Of a stretch of 64,000 bases of DNA, positions 57,897 to 64,000 are shown piece after piece (the stretch's first letter is position 1; each line of letters opens with the position of its first letter). Origin of the DNA: Streptomyces sp. DHE7-1 (lineage in GTDB: Bacteria; Actinomycetota; Actinomycetes; Streptomycetales; Streptomycetaceae); NCBI GenBank assembly GCA_016432725.1, contig JACJDG010000003.1, forward strand, positions 6,230,001-6,294,000, read 5' to 3'. Below the pieces are notes generated by a model. The model saw nothing but the letters and a program-made list of their open reading frames with translations. It had not been told where the DNA came from and searched no databases. The translations under genes and the position numbers were made by a program.

Positions 57897-59906
57897 ATGA
57901 GCCAGCAGGGGGGCAGGCCCGCCCGTCATGACGACGACTGGTGGGGACAGCTGTACGACGACTCCACCGAGGACACGGGGCCCACACCGGCCCCCGACTC
58001 CCTGGACGACCGCTACACCTCGGCGCGCGACGCGGTACGGGAGCGCCCCGGCGGCAACGAGACCTCCGGCGCGCCCCCGCAGCCCGGCGGCACCCGGGAG
58101 TTCGCGGAACCAGACGGCACACGGGGATTCGCGGAGCCGGACGGCATACCGGCGTTCGCGGAACCGCCGCCCGACCGGCCGTCGCCTGAGCAGCCGCTCG
58201 CGGAGCGCCCGGTCTCCGATCGGCCGCCGTCGGGGCAGCCGCCCGCCGGCCGCCGGTTGCCCGACAGGGCTTCCCCGGACCCCGCGGTGCCGCCCCAGCG
58301 CACCCCGGCCCCGCCGGGGGCGGCCTCGGTCCTGCCGGTGGCACCCCCTGTTCCGCCCAACGCGCCCCCGGTCCCGCCGGGTGCGGCCTCGGTCCCGTCC
58401 AGCGCACCCCCGGTTCCGCCCAACACACCCTCGACCGATCCAGGTGCGGCCTCGGTCTCGTCGGGGCTGGGCTCGGTCCCGTCCCACGCGCCCCCGACCC
58501 CGTCCAGCGCACCCCGGTCCCGCCGGAGGTGGCCCCGCCCCCTTCGGAGGCAGCCCCGGTCCCGCCGGGTGCGGCCTCGGTCCCGCCGGGTGCAGCCCCG
58601 GTCCCGCCGGGTGCGGCCTCGGTCCCGCCCGGCGCACCCCCGGTCCCGCCGGGTGCGGCCTCGGTCCCGCCGGGTGCAGCCCCGGTCCCGCCGGGTGCGG
58701 CCTCGGTCCCGCCCAGCGCACCCCCGGTCCCGCCGGGTGCGGCCTCGGTCCCGCCGGGTGCAGCCCCGGCTCCACCAGAAGCAGCCCCGACTCCGCAAGG
58801 CGCGCCCCCGGTCCCGCCCAGCGCACCCCCGGTCCCGCCGAAGGCGGCCCCGGCCGTGGCCTCCGGGTCTCCGGTGCCCCCGCGTTCTCCCTACGCCGCC
58901 CCCGCCTCCGTGCCCTCCGCGGTCCCCGCGCCGCCCTCCGCCCTCGACCACGTCGGCTCCGGGCCCCCACCTACGACCCCGAGCCCACCGCGCTGCCCCT
59001 CGCCGATCCGGACGAGCTGGCGGAGCAGGTCGCCGACACCGCGCTGGACGGGGCCCGCTACGGCACCTGCACCCTGCGGGCCGTGTCGCTGCGCGGGGAC
59101 TCGGCGCGGTACCGGGGCGAGCCGCGCCGGGACGCGCTGCTGACCGCGCGGTTCGGCACCGGCGAACAGGCGCTGGTGCTCGTCGCCATGGCGACCGGCG
59201 CCCGGACGGCGCACGGCGCGCACCGGGTGGCCGCGGAGGCGTGCCGGCTGATCGGCCGGGCCGTCGGCCGCAGTCACGGGCGGCTGGTCGAGGACCTCCG
59301 GGCCGCCCGGCGCGGCGAACTCAAGTCCGGCCTGCAGCGGCTGACCGACCGCAGTCTCGGCAGGCTGCGGGCCGACGCCGCCGATCGGGGCCTGGACCCC
59401 GAGGAGTACACCGCCGGCCTGCGCTGCCTGCTGCTGCCCGCCGACCCCGGCTGCCGCACCCGCGTGTTCTTCGGCGCCGGCGAAGGAGGACTGTTCCGGC
59501 TGCGCGGCGGCGAGTGGCAGGACATAGAGCCCCGCGTGCCGTCCGGCGGCACCACGGGCGAACCGGTCGTCGGCTTCGGCTCGGCCCCGGCCGAGACCCC
59601 GAGGGCGACCGGCTCACCATGGACTTCGGCATCCCGGTTCCGCCGAGTCCCTTCGAACCCGCCCCCGAACCGCCCCGCGAACGCTTCCGCTTCCGGGCCT
59701 CGGTAGCCCGCCCGGGTGATGTGCTGGTGATGGCGACCGGCGGCCTCGCCGAACCCCTGCGCGGTGAGCCCGCGCTCTGCGCCTACCTCGCCCGCCGCTG
59801 GTCCGGCCCCACCCCGCCCGGCCTCGCCGCGTTCCTCGCGGACGCCCAGGTGCGGGTGAAGGGTTACGCCGACGACCGTACGGCGGCGGCCGTGTGGGAG
59901 GCGTAA
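57897..59906 (+). CDS. PP2C-like protein with repeat linker (three apparent frameshifts)
   Basis: ATG 57897 (MSQQGGRPARHDDDWWGQLY). An acidic N-terminus leads to a long Pro/Ala/Val/Ser linker with PPGAASV-type heptads, where the frame changes near 58500 and near 58960. The globular part follows: RAPTYDPEPTALPLADPDEL, CTLRAVSLRGDSARYRGEPR then RDALLTARFGTGEQALVLVA, matching a PP2C-type fold (RGDSH and the D residue in RRDA). A third break near 59595 precedes GDRLTMDFGIPVPPSPF and the C-terminal domain with PGDVLVMATGGLAEPLRG, the late PP2C metal region. About 670 residues. It may dephosphorylate Ser/Thr; some metal residues cannot be confirmed. It stands alone. Confidence 0.7.
   Translation: MSQQGGRPARHDDDWWGQLYDDSTEDTGPTPAPDSLDDRYTSARDAVRERPGGNETSGAPPQPGGTREFAEPDGTRGFAEPDGIPAFAEPPPDRPSPEQPLAERPVSDRPPSGQPPAGRRLPDRASPDPAVPPQRTPAPPGAASVLPVAPPVPPNAPPVPPGAASVPSSAPPVPPNTPSTDPGAASVSSGLGSVPSHAPPTPSSAPRSRRRWPRPLRRQPRSRRVRPRSRRVQPRSRRVRPRSRPAHPRSRRVRPRSRRVQPRSRRVRPRSRPAHPRSRRVRPRSRRVQPRLHQKQPRLRKARPRSRPAHPRSRRRRPRPWPPGLRCPRVLPTPPPPPCPPRSPRRPPPSTTSAPGPHLRPRAHRAAPRRSGRAGGAGRRHRAGRGPLRHLHPAGRVAARGLGAVPGRAAPGRAADRAVRHRRTGAGARRHGDRRPDGARRAPGGRGGVPADRPGRRPQSRAAGRGPPGRPARRTQVRPAAADRPQSRQAAGRRRRSGPGPRGVHRRPALPAAARRPRLPHPRVLRRRRRRTVPAARRRVAGHRAPRAVRRHHGRTGRRLRLGPGRDPEGDRLTMDFGIPVPPSPFEPAPEPPRERFRFRASVARPGDVLVMATGGLAEPLRGEPALCAYLARRWSGPTPPGLAAFLADAQVRVKGYADDRTAAAVWEA
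58336..58856 (+). repeat. 21-bp tandem repeats in the PP2C-like linker
   Basis: The unit GGTCCCGCCGGGTGCGGCCTC and variants recur at 21-bp steps, coding for PPGAASV/PPGAAPV heptads. The central copies (about 58555-58770) are almost identical; outer ones are diverged. The frame is lost at the 5' edge, as expected of a repeat tract that is hard to assemble. Confidence 0.85.
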
Positions 59907-59974
59907 CCGCCGCCCCTGTGACTTGATGGACCGGGAGGGCGTATCCCGGGACAGCGAAGGGGCAGACGACAGCC

Positions 59975-61717
59975 ATGGCCAAACAGAACGTCGCCGAGCA
60001 GTTCGTCGACATCCTCGTCCGGGCCGGTGTGCGCCGCCTCTACGGCGTCGTGGGAGACAGCCTCAACCCGGTCGTGGACGCGGTGCGCCGCCACTCCGCT
60101 GTGGACTGGATCCACGTACGCCACGAGGAGACCGCCGCCTTCGCGGCCGGCGCCGAGGCCCAGATCACCGGCCGGCTCGCGGCCTGCGCCGGCTCCTGCG
60201 GCCCCGGAAACCTGCACCTCATCAACGGCCTGTACGACGCGCACCGTTCCATGGCCCCGGTGCTCGCCCTGGCCTCGCACATCCCCTCCAGCGAGATCGG
60301 CCTCGGCTACTTCCAGGAGACCCATCCGGACCGGCTCTTCCAGGAGTGCAGCCACTACAGCGAGCTGATCTCCAGCCCCAAGCAGATGCCCCGGCTGCTG
60401 CAGACCGCCATCCAGCACGCCGTCGGGCAGAGCGGTGTGAGCGTGGTCGCGCTGCCCGGTGACATCGCAGACGAGCCGGCCCCGGAACGCGCCTTCGAGA
60501 GCGCCCTCGTCACCTCCCGGCCCACGATCAGGCCCGGCGACGCGGAGCTCGACAAGCTCGTGGACATGATCGACGAGGCCGGCAAGGTCACCCTCTTCTG
60601 CGGCAGCGGCACGGCCGGCGCGCACGCCGAGGTGATGCGGTTCGCCGAGAGGATCAAGTCCCCGGTCGGACACGCCCTCAGGGGCAAGGAGTTCATCCAG
60701 TACGACAACCCGTTCGACGTCGGCATGAGCGGGCTGCTCGGCTACGGCGCCGCCTACGAGGCCACCCACGAGTGCGACCTGCTGATCCTGCTCGGCACCG
60801 ACTTCCCGTACAACGCCTTCCTGCCGAACGACGTGAAGATCGCCCAGGTCGACGTGCGGCCCGAGGTGCTCGGCCGGCGCTCCCGGCTCGACCTCGCGGT
60901 GTGGGGCGACGTGCGCGAGACGCTGCGCTGCCTCGTCCCGCGGGTGAAGGAGAAGACCAACCGGCGCTTCCTCGACCGGATGCTGAAGAAGCACGCCGAC
61001 GCGCTGGAGGGCGTGGTCAAGGCCTACACCCGCAAGGTCGAGAAGCACGTGCCCATCCACCCCGAGTACGTGGCCGCCGTGCTCGACGAAGTCGCCGCCG
61101 ACGACGCGGTGTTCACCGTCGACACCGGAATGTGCAACGTGTGGGCCGCGCGCTACATCTCGCCCAACGGCCGCCGCCGGATCATCGGTTCCTTCTCGCA
61201 CGGCTCCATGGCGAACGCGCTGCCGATGGCGATCGGCGCCCAGTTCACCGACCGCCGCCGGCAGGTCGTCTCCATGTCCGGCGACGGCGGGTTCGCCATG
61301 CTGATGGGCGACTTCCTCACCCTCGTGCAGTACGACCTGCCGGTGAAGGTCGTGCTGTTCAACAACTCCGCGCTCAGCATGGTCGAACTGGAGATGCTGG
61401 TCGCGGGTCTGCCCTCGTACGGCACCGCGAACACCAACCCGGACTTCGCCGCCGTGGCCCGCGCCTGCGGTGCCTACGGGGTGCGGGTGGAGAAGCCCAA
61501 GCAGCTCGCCGGGGCGCTCAAGGACGCCTTCCGGCACAAGGGGCCGGCGCTGGTGGACATCGTCACCGATCCCAACGCGCTGTCCATCCCGCCGAAGATC
61601 AGCGCCGAGATGGTCACCGGGTTCGCGCTGTCCGCCTCGAAGATGGTGCTGGACGGCGGGGTCGGCCGCATGGTCCAGATGGCCCGCTCCAATCTGCGCA
61701 ACGTCCCCAGGCCCTGA
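59975..61717 (+). CDS. poxB: Pyruvate dehydrogenase (quinone), ThDP-dependent
   Basis: A 580-residue intact protein, collinear with E. coli PoxB. It decarboxylates pyruvate to acetate and CO2 and passes electrons to the quinone pool. N-terminal Pyr domain: GVVGDSLNPVVDAVRRH, the catalytic Glu in RHEETAAFAAGAEAQ, CAGSCGPGNLHLINGLYDAH. FAD domain: KVTLFCGSGTAGAHAEVMRF. PP domain: GDGGFAMLMGDFLTLVQYDL with the ThDP motif GDG-X-N (FNNSALSMVE). The C-terminal membrane-binding helix of E. coli PoxB is represented by ASKMVLDGGVGRMVQMARSN. It is alone, with start ATG 59975 after AGCGAAGGGGC. Confidence 0.95.
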   Translation: MAKQNVAEQFVDILVRAGVRRLYGVVGDSLNPVVDAVRRHSAVDWIHVRHEETAAFAAGAEAQITGRLAACAGSCGPGNLHLINGLYDAHRSMAPVLALASHIPSSEIGLGYFQETHPDRLFQECSHYSELISSPKQMPRLLQTAIQHAVGQSGVSVVALPGDIADEPAPERAFESALVTSRPTIRPGDAELDKLVDMIDEAGKVTLFCGSGTAGAHAEVMRFAERIKSPVGHALRGKEFIQYDNPFDVGMSGLLGYGAAYEATHECDLLILLGTDFPYNAFLPNDVKIAQVDVRPEVLGRRSRLDLAVWGDVRETLRCLVPRVKEKTNRRFLDRMLKKHADALEGVVKAYTRKVEKHVPIHPEYVAAVLDEVAADDAVFTVDTGMCNVWAARYISPNGRRRIIGSFSHGSMANALPMAIGAQFTDRRRQVVSMSGDGGFAMLMGDFLTLVQYDLPVKVVLFNNSALSMVELEMLVAGLPSYGTANTNPDFAAVARACGAYGVRVEKPKQLAGALKDAFRHKGPALVDIVTDPNALSIPPKISAEMVTGFALSASKMVLDGGVGRMVQMARSNLRNVPRP

Positions 61718-62014
61718 GACACCCCCGAAGACGGTGCTTTTTGGCCACTTTCACTGCCCGTGACGGCGGGCCGTCCAGTGGTGCCACACGTCCCGGTCTG
61801 TCCGTCCTGGGGCGTCCGGGGCACGGTACGGGGGTCCTGCGGGGCCGAGCGGGATCGCGGCGGGGTCCGGGGCCGTGCGCGAGGAGCGGGCAAACGTGGC
61901 CGAACACACGGCCGTCGGCCGGACCCCAGGACTGCCCGCAGGCGCATGGGGAATGGATCCCCGTGAACGTGTTCGACCAGGAGGGGCAGGGCCGGAAACG
62001 TGCGGGCGGGGGTC
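61718..62014. other. Intergenic region before the RsbW-like gene
   Basis: Just under 300 bases with no convincing gene. There is a TGCTTTTTGG T run shortly after poxB (61735-61745) that could serve as a terminator tail, and a GC-rich remainder with open but unbiased frames. Confidence 0.35.
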
Positions 62015-62497
62015 ATGAAGAGGCAGGCACGAGGGGGCGGTCCCGTAGCCATCGGGGCCTCCTCGGCTCAAGTGGGGGAACGGACCGACACCATCACCGA
62101 ACGCGAGTGGCACCAGCAGCGGCTCAGCCGCAGGCTGGGGCGGGCGGACCTCAGGGCGGTGCCCGAGGCGCGCCGGGAACTGCGCGAACTGCTGCGGCAC
62201 TGGGGCAGGCCGGGCCGCTCGGAGATAGCCGAACTGCTCACCAGCGAACTCGTCACCAACGCGCTCGTGCACACCGACCGGGAGGCCGTGCTGACCGCCG
62301 TCGTCTCGGACGGCGGACTGCGCGTGGAAGTCAGGGACTTCGTGGCCCGCGGGCCGCTGCCGCGGACACCGGACACGGGCGAGGACACCAACGGCCGGGG
62401 GCTGGTCCTGGTGGAGTCCCTCGCGGACTCCTGGGGCGTACGGCCGCACGGCGTGGGCAAGTCGGTGTGGTTCGAACTCGGCGCCGACGCGGCCTGA
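62015..62497 (+). CDS. RsbW/SpoIIAB-like ATP-binding protein
   Basis: A 160-residue GHKL ATPase, with start ATG 62015 (GTG 62000 possible). Landmarks are RAVPEARRELRELLRHWG, the N box SEIAELLTSELVTNALVHTD, the G1 box VRDFVARGPLPRTP with the Asp shifted, and the G2 region GRGLVLVESLADSWGV, ending KSVWFEL. It is of the anti-sigma-kinase type that is very numerous in Streptomyces. No sigma or anti-anti-sigma gene is adjacent, so the partner is unknown. Confidence 0.87.
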   Translation: MKRQARGGGPVAIGASSAQVGERTDTITEREWHQQRLSRRLGRADLRAVPEARRELRELLRHWGRPGRSEIAELLTSELVTNALVHTDREAVLTAVVSDGGLRVEVRDFVARGPLPRTPDTGEDTNGRGLVLVESLADSWGVRPHGVGKSVWFELGADAA

Positions 62498-62521
62498 GGC
62501 GGACCGGCCGCGGAGACGGAC

Positions 62522-62564
62522 ACGGGACGGGGGCGTGACCCGCGCGGTCACGCCCCCGTCCCGT
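62522..62564. terminator. Perfect 19-bp inverted repeat, bidirectional terminator
   Basis: ACGGGACGGGGGCGTGACC and its exact complement flank the loop CGCGC. It lies between the RsbW-like stop (62497) and the DUF2637 stop (62604), two convergent genes, so it should end both transcripts. Confidence 0.85.
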
Positions 62565-62603
62565 ACTGAGCCCAGTCCCCGATCCCCGGTCCCCGGTGCG
62601 GTG

Positions 62604-63644
62604 CTATCCGAACTGCTGCTCCAGATCCTTCAGTTTGCGCTCCAGCGAGTCCAGGCGCGGCAGTCCCATCGTGTCGTCCTCCGCGGTGAGGTCGACGGTG
62701 ATCGCCTCAGTGCCCTTGCGGACCGGCTGAAGGGAGGGCAGAGAGCGCGCGGGCAGCGGTTCCGGCGTCGATATGGCAGGCTCCGCGGTCGCCGGCGCGG
62801 GGCCGCGCTCCACCGCCTGCACCTCCACCTGCCGTGCGCCGCGTCCGCCGAAGCCCCGCTGGCCCCGGCTGATGGCACGCAGTTGGGCGCGCTCGACGCG
62901 CTGCTGGTCACGCCGGCGCCGGCGCGCCTCTTCCTTCTGCCGCTTGTCGTCGCGCACCTCCTCGACCGCCTCGTCCAGGCTGCGCACGCCCTCCAGGAGC
63001 ATGAGGGACCACGCGCCGTAGGTCTCGCGCGGCGCCCGCAGCCAGCGGACGATACGGATCTGCGGGAGCGGGCGGGGCACCAGGCCCTGCTCGCGCAGCG
63101 CCGCCCGGCGGGTCTGCTTCAGCGCGCGGTCGAACAGGACGGCCGCGGACAGCGACATGCCGGAGAAGAACTGCGGGGCACCGTCGTGTCCCATGCCCCG
63201 CGGCGCGTGCACCCAGTTGAACCACGCCGCCGCCGCGGCGAACATCCACACCAGTATCCGGGAGCCCAGGGCCGCGTCACCGTGGCTGGCCTCGCGCACC
63301 GCGAGGACGGAGCAGAACATCGCCGCGCCGTCCAGGCCGAACGGCACCAGGTACTGCCAGCCGCCGGTCAGCCCGAGATTCTGCTCACCGAAGCCGACCA
63401 GACCGTGGAAGGAGAGGGCGGCCGCGACCGCCGCACAGCAGAAGAGCAGAACGTAGGAGGCCGTGCCGTAGACGGCCTCCTTGCGCCTGCGGCGCTCCTC
63501 GCTGCGCTCCCACGAGTCGTCCGCATTCGCGTTCTCCCCGGAGGAGCGCTTGCCGCGCGCGAGCACCGCCACCGCCGCCAGCAGGCCCAGGAGCAGCACG
63601 GCGCCCGGAAGCAGCCAGTTCAGCGATATGTCGGTCAGTCTCAT
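62604..63644 (-). CDS. DUF2637 membrane protein
   Basis: A 346-residue intact protein, with start ATG 63644 (MRLTDISLNWLLPGAVLLLG). One N-terminal membrane helix, a charged loop (SWERSEERRRRKEAVYG), then three or four more helices (ASYVLLFCCAAVAAALSFHG, YLVPFGLDGAAMFCSVLAVR, RILVWMFAAAAAWFNWVHAP), the usual DUF2637 core. A cytoplasmic region follows with a coiled coil (RDDKRQKEEARRRRRDQQRV) and a Pro-rich end closing LDSLERKLKDLEQQFG. The family is linked to plasmid-spread and conserved chromosomal genes in Streptomyces; the function is unknown. Confidence 0.85.
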   Translation of the reverse strand: MRLTDISLNWLLPGAVLLLGLLAAVAVLARGKRSSGENANADDSWERSEERRRRKEAVYGTASYVLLFCCAAVAAALSFHGLVGFGEQNLGLTGGWQYLVPFGLDGAAMFCSVLAVREASHGDAALGSRILVWMFAAAAAWFNWVHAPRGMGHDGAPQFFSGMSLSAAVLFDRALKQTRRAALREQGLVPRPLPQIRIVRWLRAPRETYGAWSLMLLEGVRSLDEAVEEVRDDKRQKEEARRRRRDQQRVERAQLRAISRGQRGFGGRGARQVEVQAVERGPAPATAEPAISTPEPLPARSLPSLQPVRKGTEAITVDLTAEDDTMGLPRLDSLERKLKDLEQQFG

Positions 63645-63946
63645 CAGGGGTCCCTTGCATTGGGATAGGGCGTAACGCCCGCCATAGTGGCCCACTCCGG
63701 ACGGCCCTCAGAGGGTTTCGGGGCAAGAGGCCGCCAACGAGGTGCAAGGGGATGCCCAAGGCGACGATCTGCTCGAACTGCCGTGTGAGGGGCGGGAGTT
63801 GAGTTCGAATAAGACTACCCGTACGGATGGTTCCCCGGAAAGTTCCCGATGCGGGTGGGGGAGTTGTGAAACGTCTGTCCGCGGCCGGTGGTCCGATCGC
63901 GATGATCTTAGGGGACGCGGGGCGCGCGTCCGGACCTGAGGGAGGC
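63645..63946. other. Promoter region of the DUF2637 gene, no gene seen
   Basis: About 300 bases with an AT-richer core (63800-63830, GAATAAGACTACCCGTACGG) that probably holds the DUF2637 promoter. CTGAGGGAGGCTCAG near 63936-63950 can form a short stem at the end of the next minus-strand gene. No ORF has good codon bias. Confidence 0.4.
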
Positions 63947-64000
63947 TCAGGCCGCCGCTGTGGCGCTGAACTCGGTGATCCGGTCGCTGTCGCGGGTGCG
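63947..64000 (-). CDS. C-terminal end of a gene cut by the window edge
   Basis: Reading in from the right edge on the minus strand, 17 codons give RTRDSDRITEFSATAAA followed by TGA. Codon use is normal for this genome and the position, upstream of the DUF2637 promoter region, fits the end of a neighbouring gene. The product cannot be identified from so little. Confidence 0.3.
   Translation of the reverse strand, partial: RTRDSDRITEFSATAAA

Noticed and set aside
58336..58856. CRISPR or satellite DNA
   Set aside because: The 21-bp units code for Pro/Ala heptads without spacers.
1..64000. Mobile element or recent gene transfer
   Set aside because: No transposase, integrase, tRNA-linked repeat or clear composition break was seen.

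Overview
The window is a piece of a Streptomyces (or very close actinomycete) chromosome. Evidence: very high GC with strong G/C third-position bias, frequent GTG and TTG starts, and typical Streptomyces families (SirA-type sulfite reductase with its tiny leader peptide, XRE/DUF397 pair, alditol oxidase, DUF2637, RsbW-like ATPase, PP2C-like protein). No rRNA, tRNA, CRISPR array, insertion sequence or phage gene was seen. At least 20 genes change reading frame one or more times while staying homologous across the break. Wherever the break can be placed it sits on a G or C run one base too short, so I read these as homopolymer under-calls, not real pseudogenes, and give full gene spans.

Layout. 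1-28 kb is ordinary accessory metabolism: start of sulfite reductase with leader peptide, GNAT, a secreted protein, a GAF regulator, aidB, a BrkB-type membrane protein, AraC and VOC proteins, an XRE/DUF397 pair, a PEP-mutase/isocitrate-lyase protein with an NCS1 permease opposite, a carboxylesterase, mmuM, a DUF2264 remnant, small VOC and DinB genes, TetR, a ROK-lacZ pair downstream of alditol oxidase, a hydroxyacid dehydrogenase, a radical SAM protein, and a sigma-like/zinc-finger/CBM2 membrane protein. A Crp-type regulator lies at 28.7 kb.

29.55-48.86 kb is the striking part: nine same-strand genes, mostly overlapping or a few bases apart. They encode a class III nucleotide-cyclase-like protein, a P-loop NTPase, an SPFH-like protein with ten 60-bp repeats, a small Pycsar-type membrane effector (PycTM), a vWA protein, a giant tubulin-like protein, a large membrane protein, a degenerate kinase/zinc ribbon/GTPase fusion, and a GTPase-associated-protein-1-like protein with a C-terminal membrane anchor. 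The simplest reading is a membrane-associated signalling or conflict machine: the cyclase makes a cyclic nucleotide, PycTM and the NTPase respond, and the GTPase/GAP, tubulin and SPFH parts give a regulated scaffold. This is inference from domains and gene order.

49-64 kb returns to housekeeping and stress functions: DEAD-box helicase and cold-shock protein, rsgA, an Ada/AlkA fusion with a damaged glycosylase active site plus ogt, a secreted SGNH hydrolase, DUF456, a LuxR-type regulator, a PP2C-like protein with a long PPGAASV-repeat linker, poxB, an RsbW-like ATPase, DUF2637, and the last codons of another gene.
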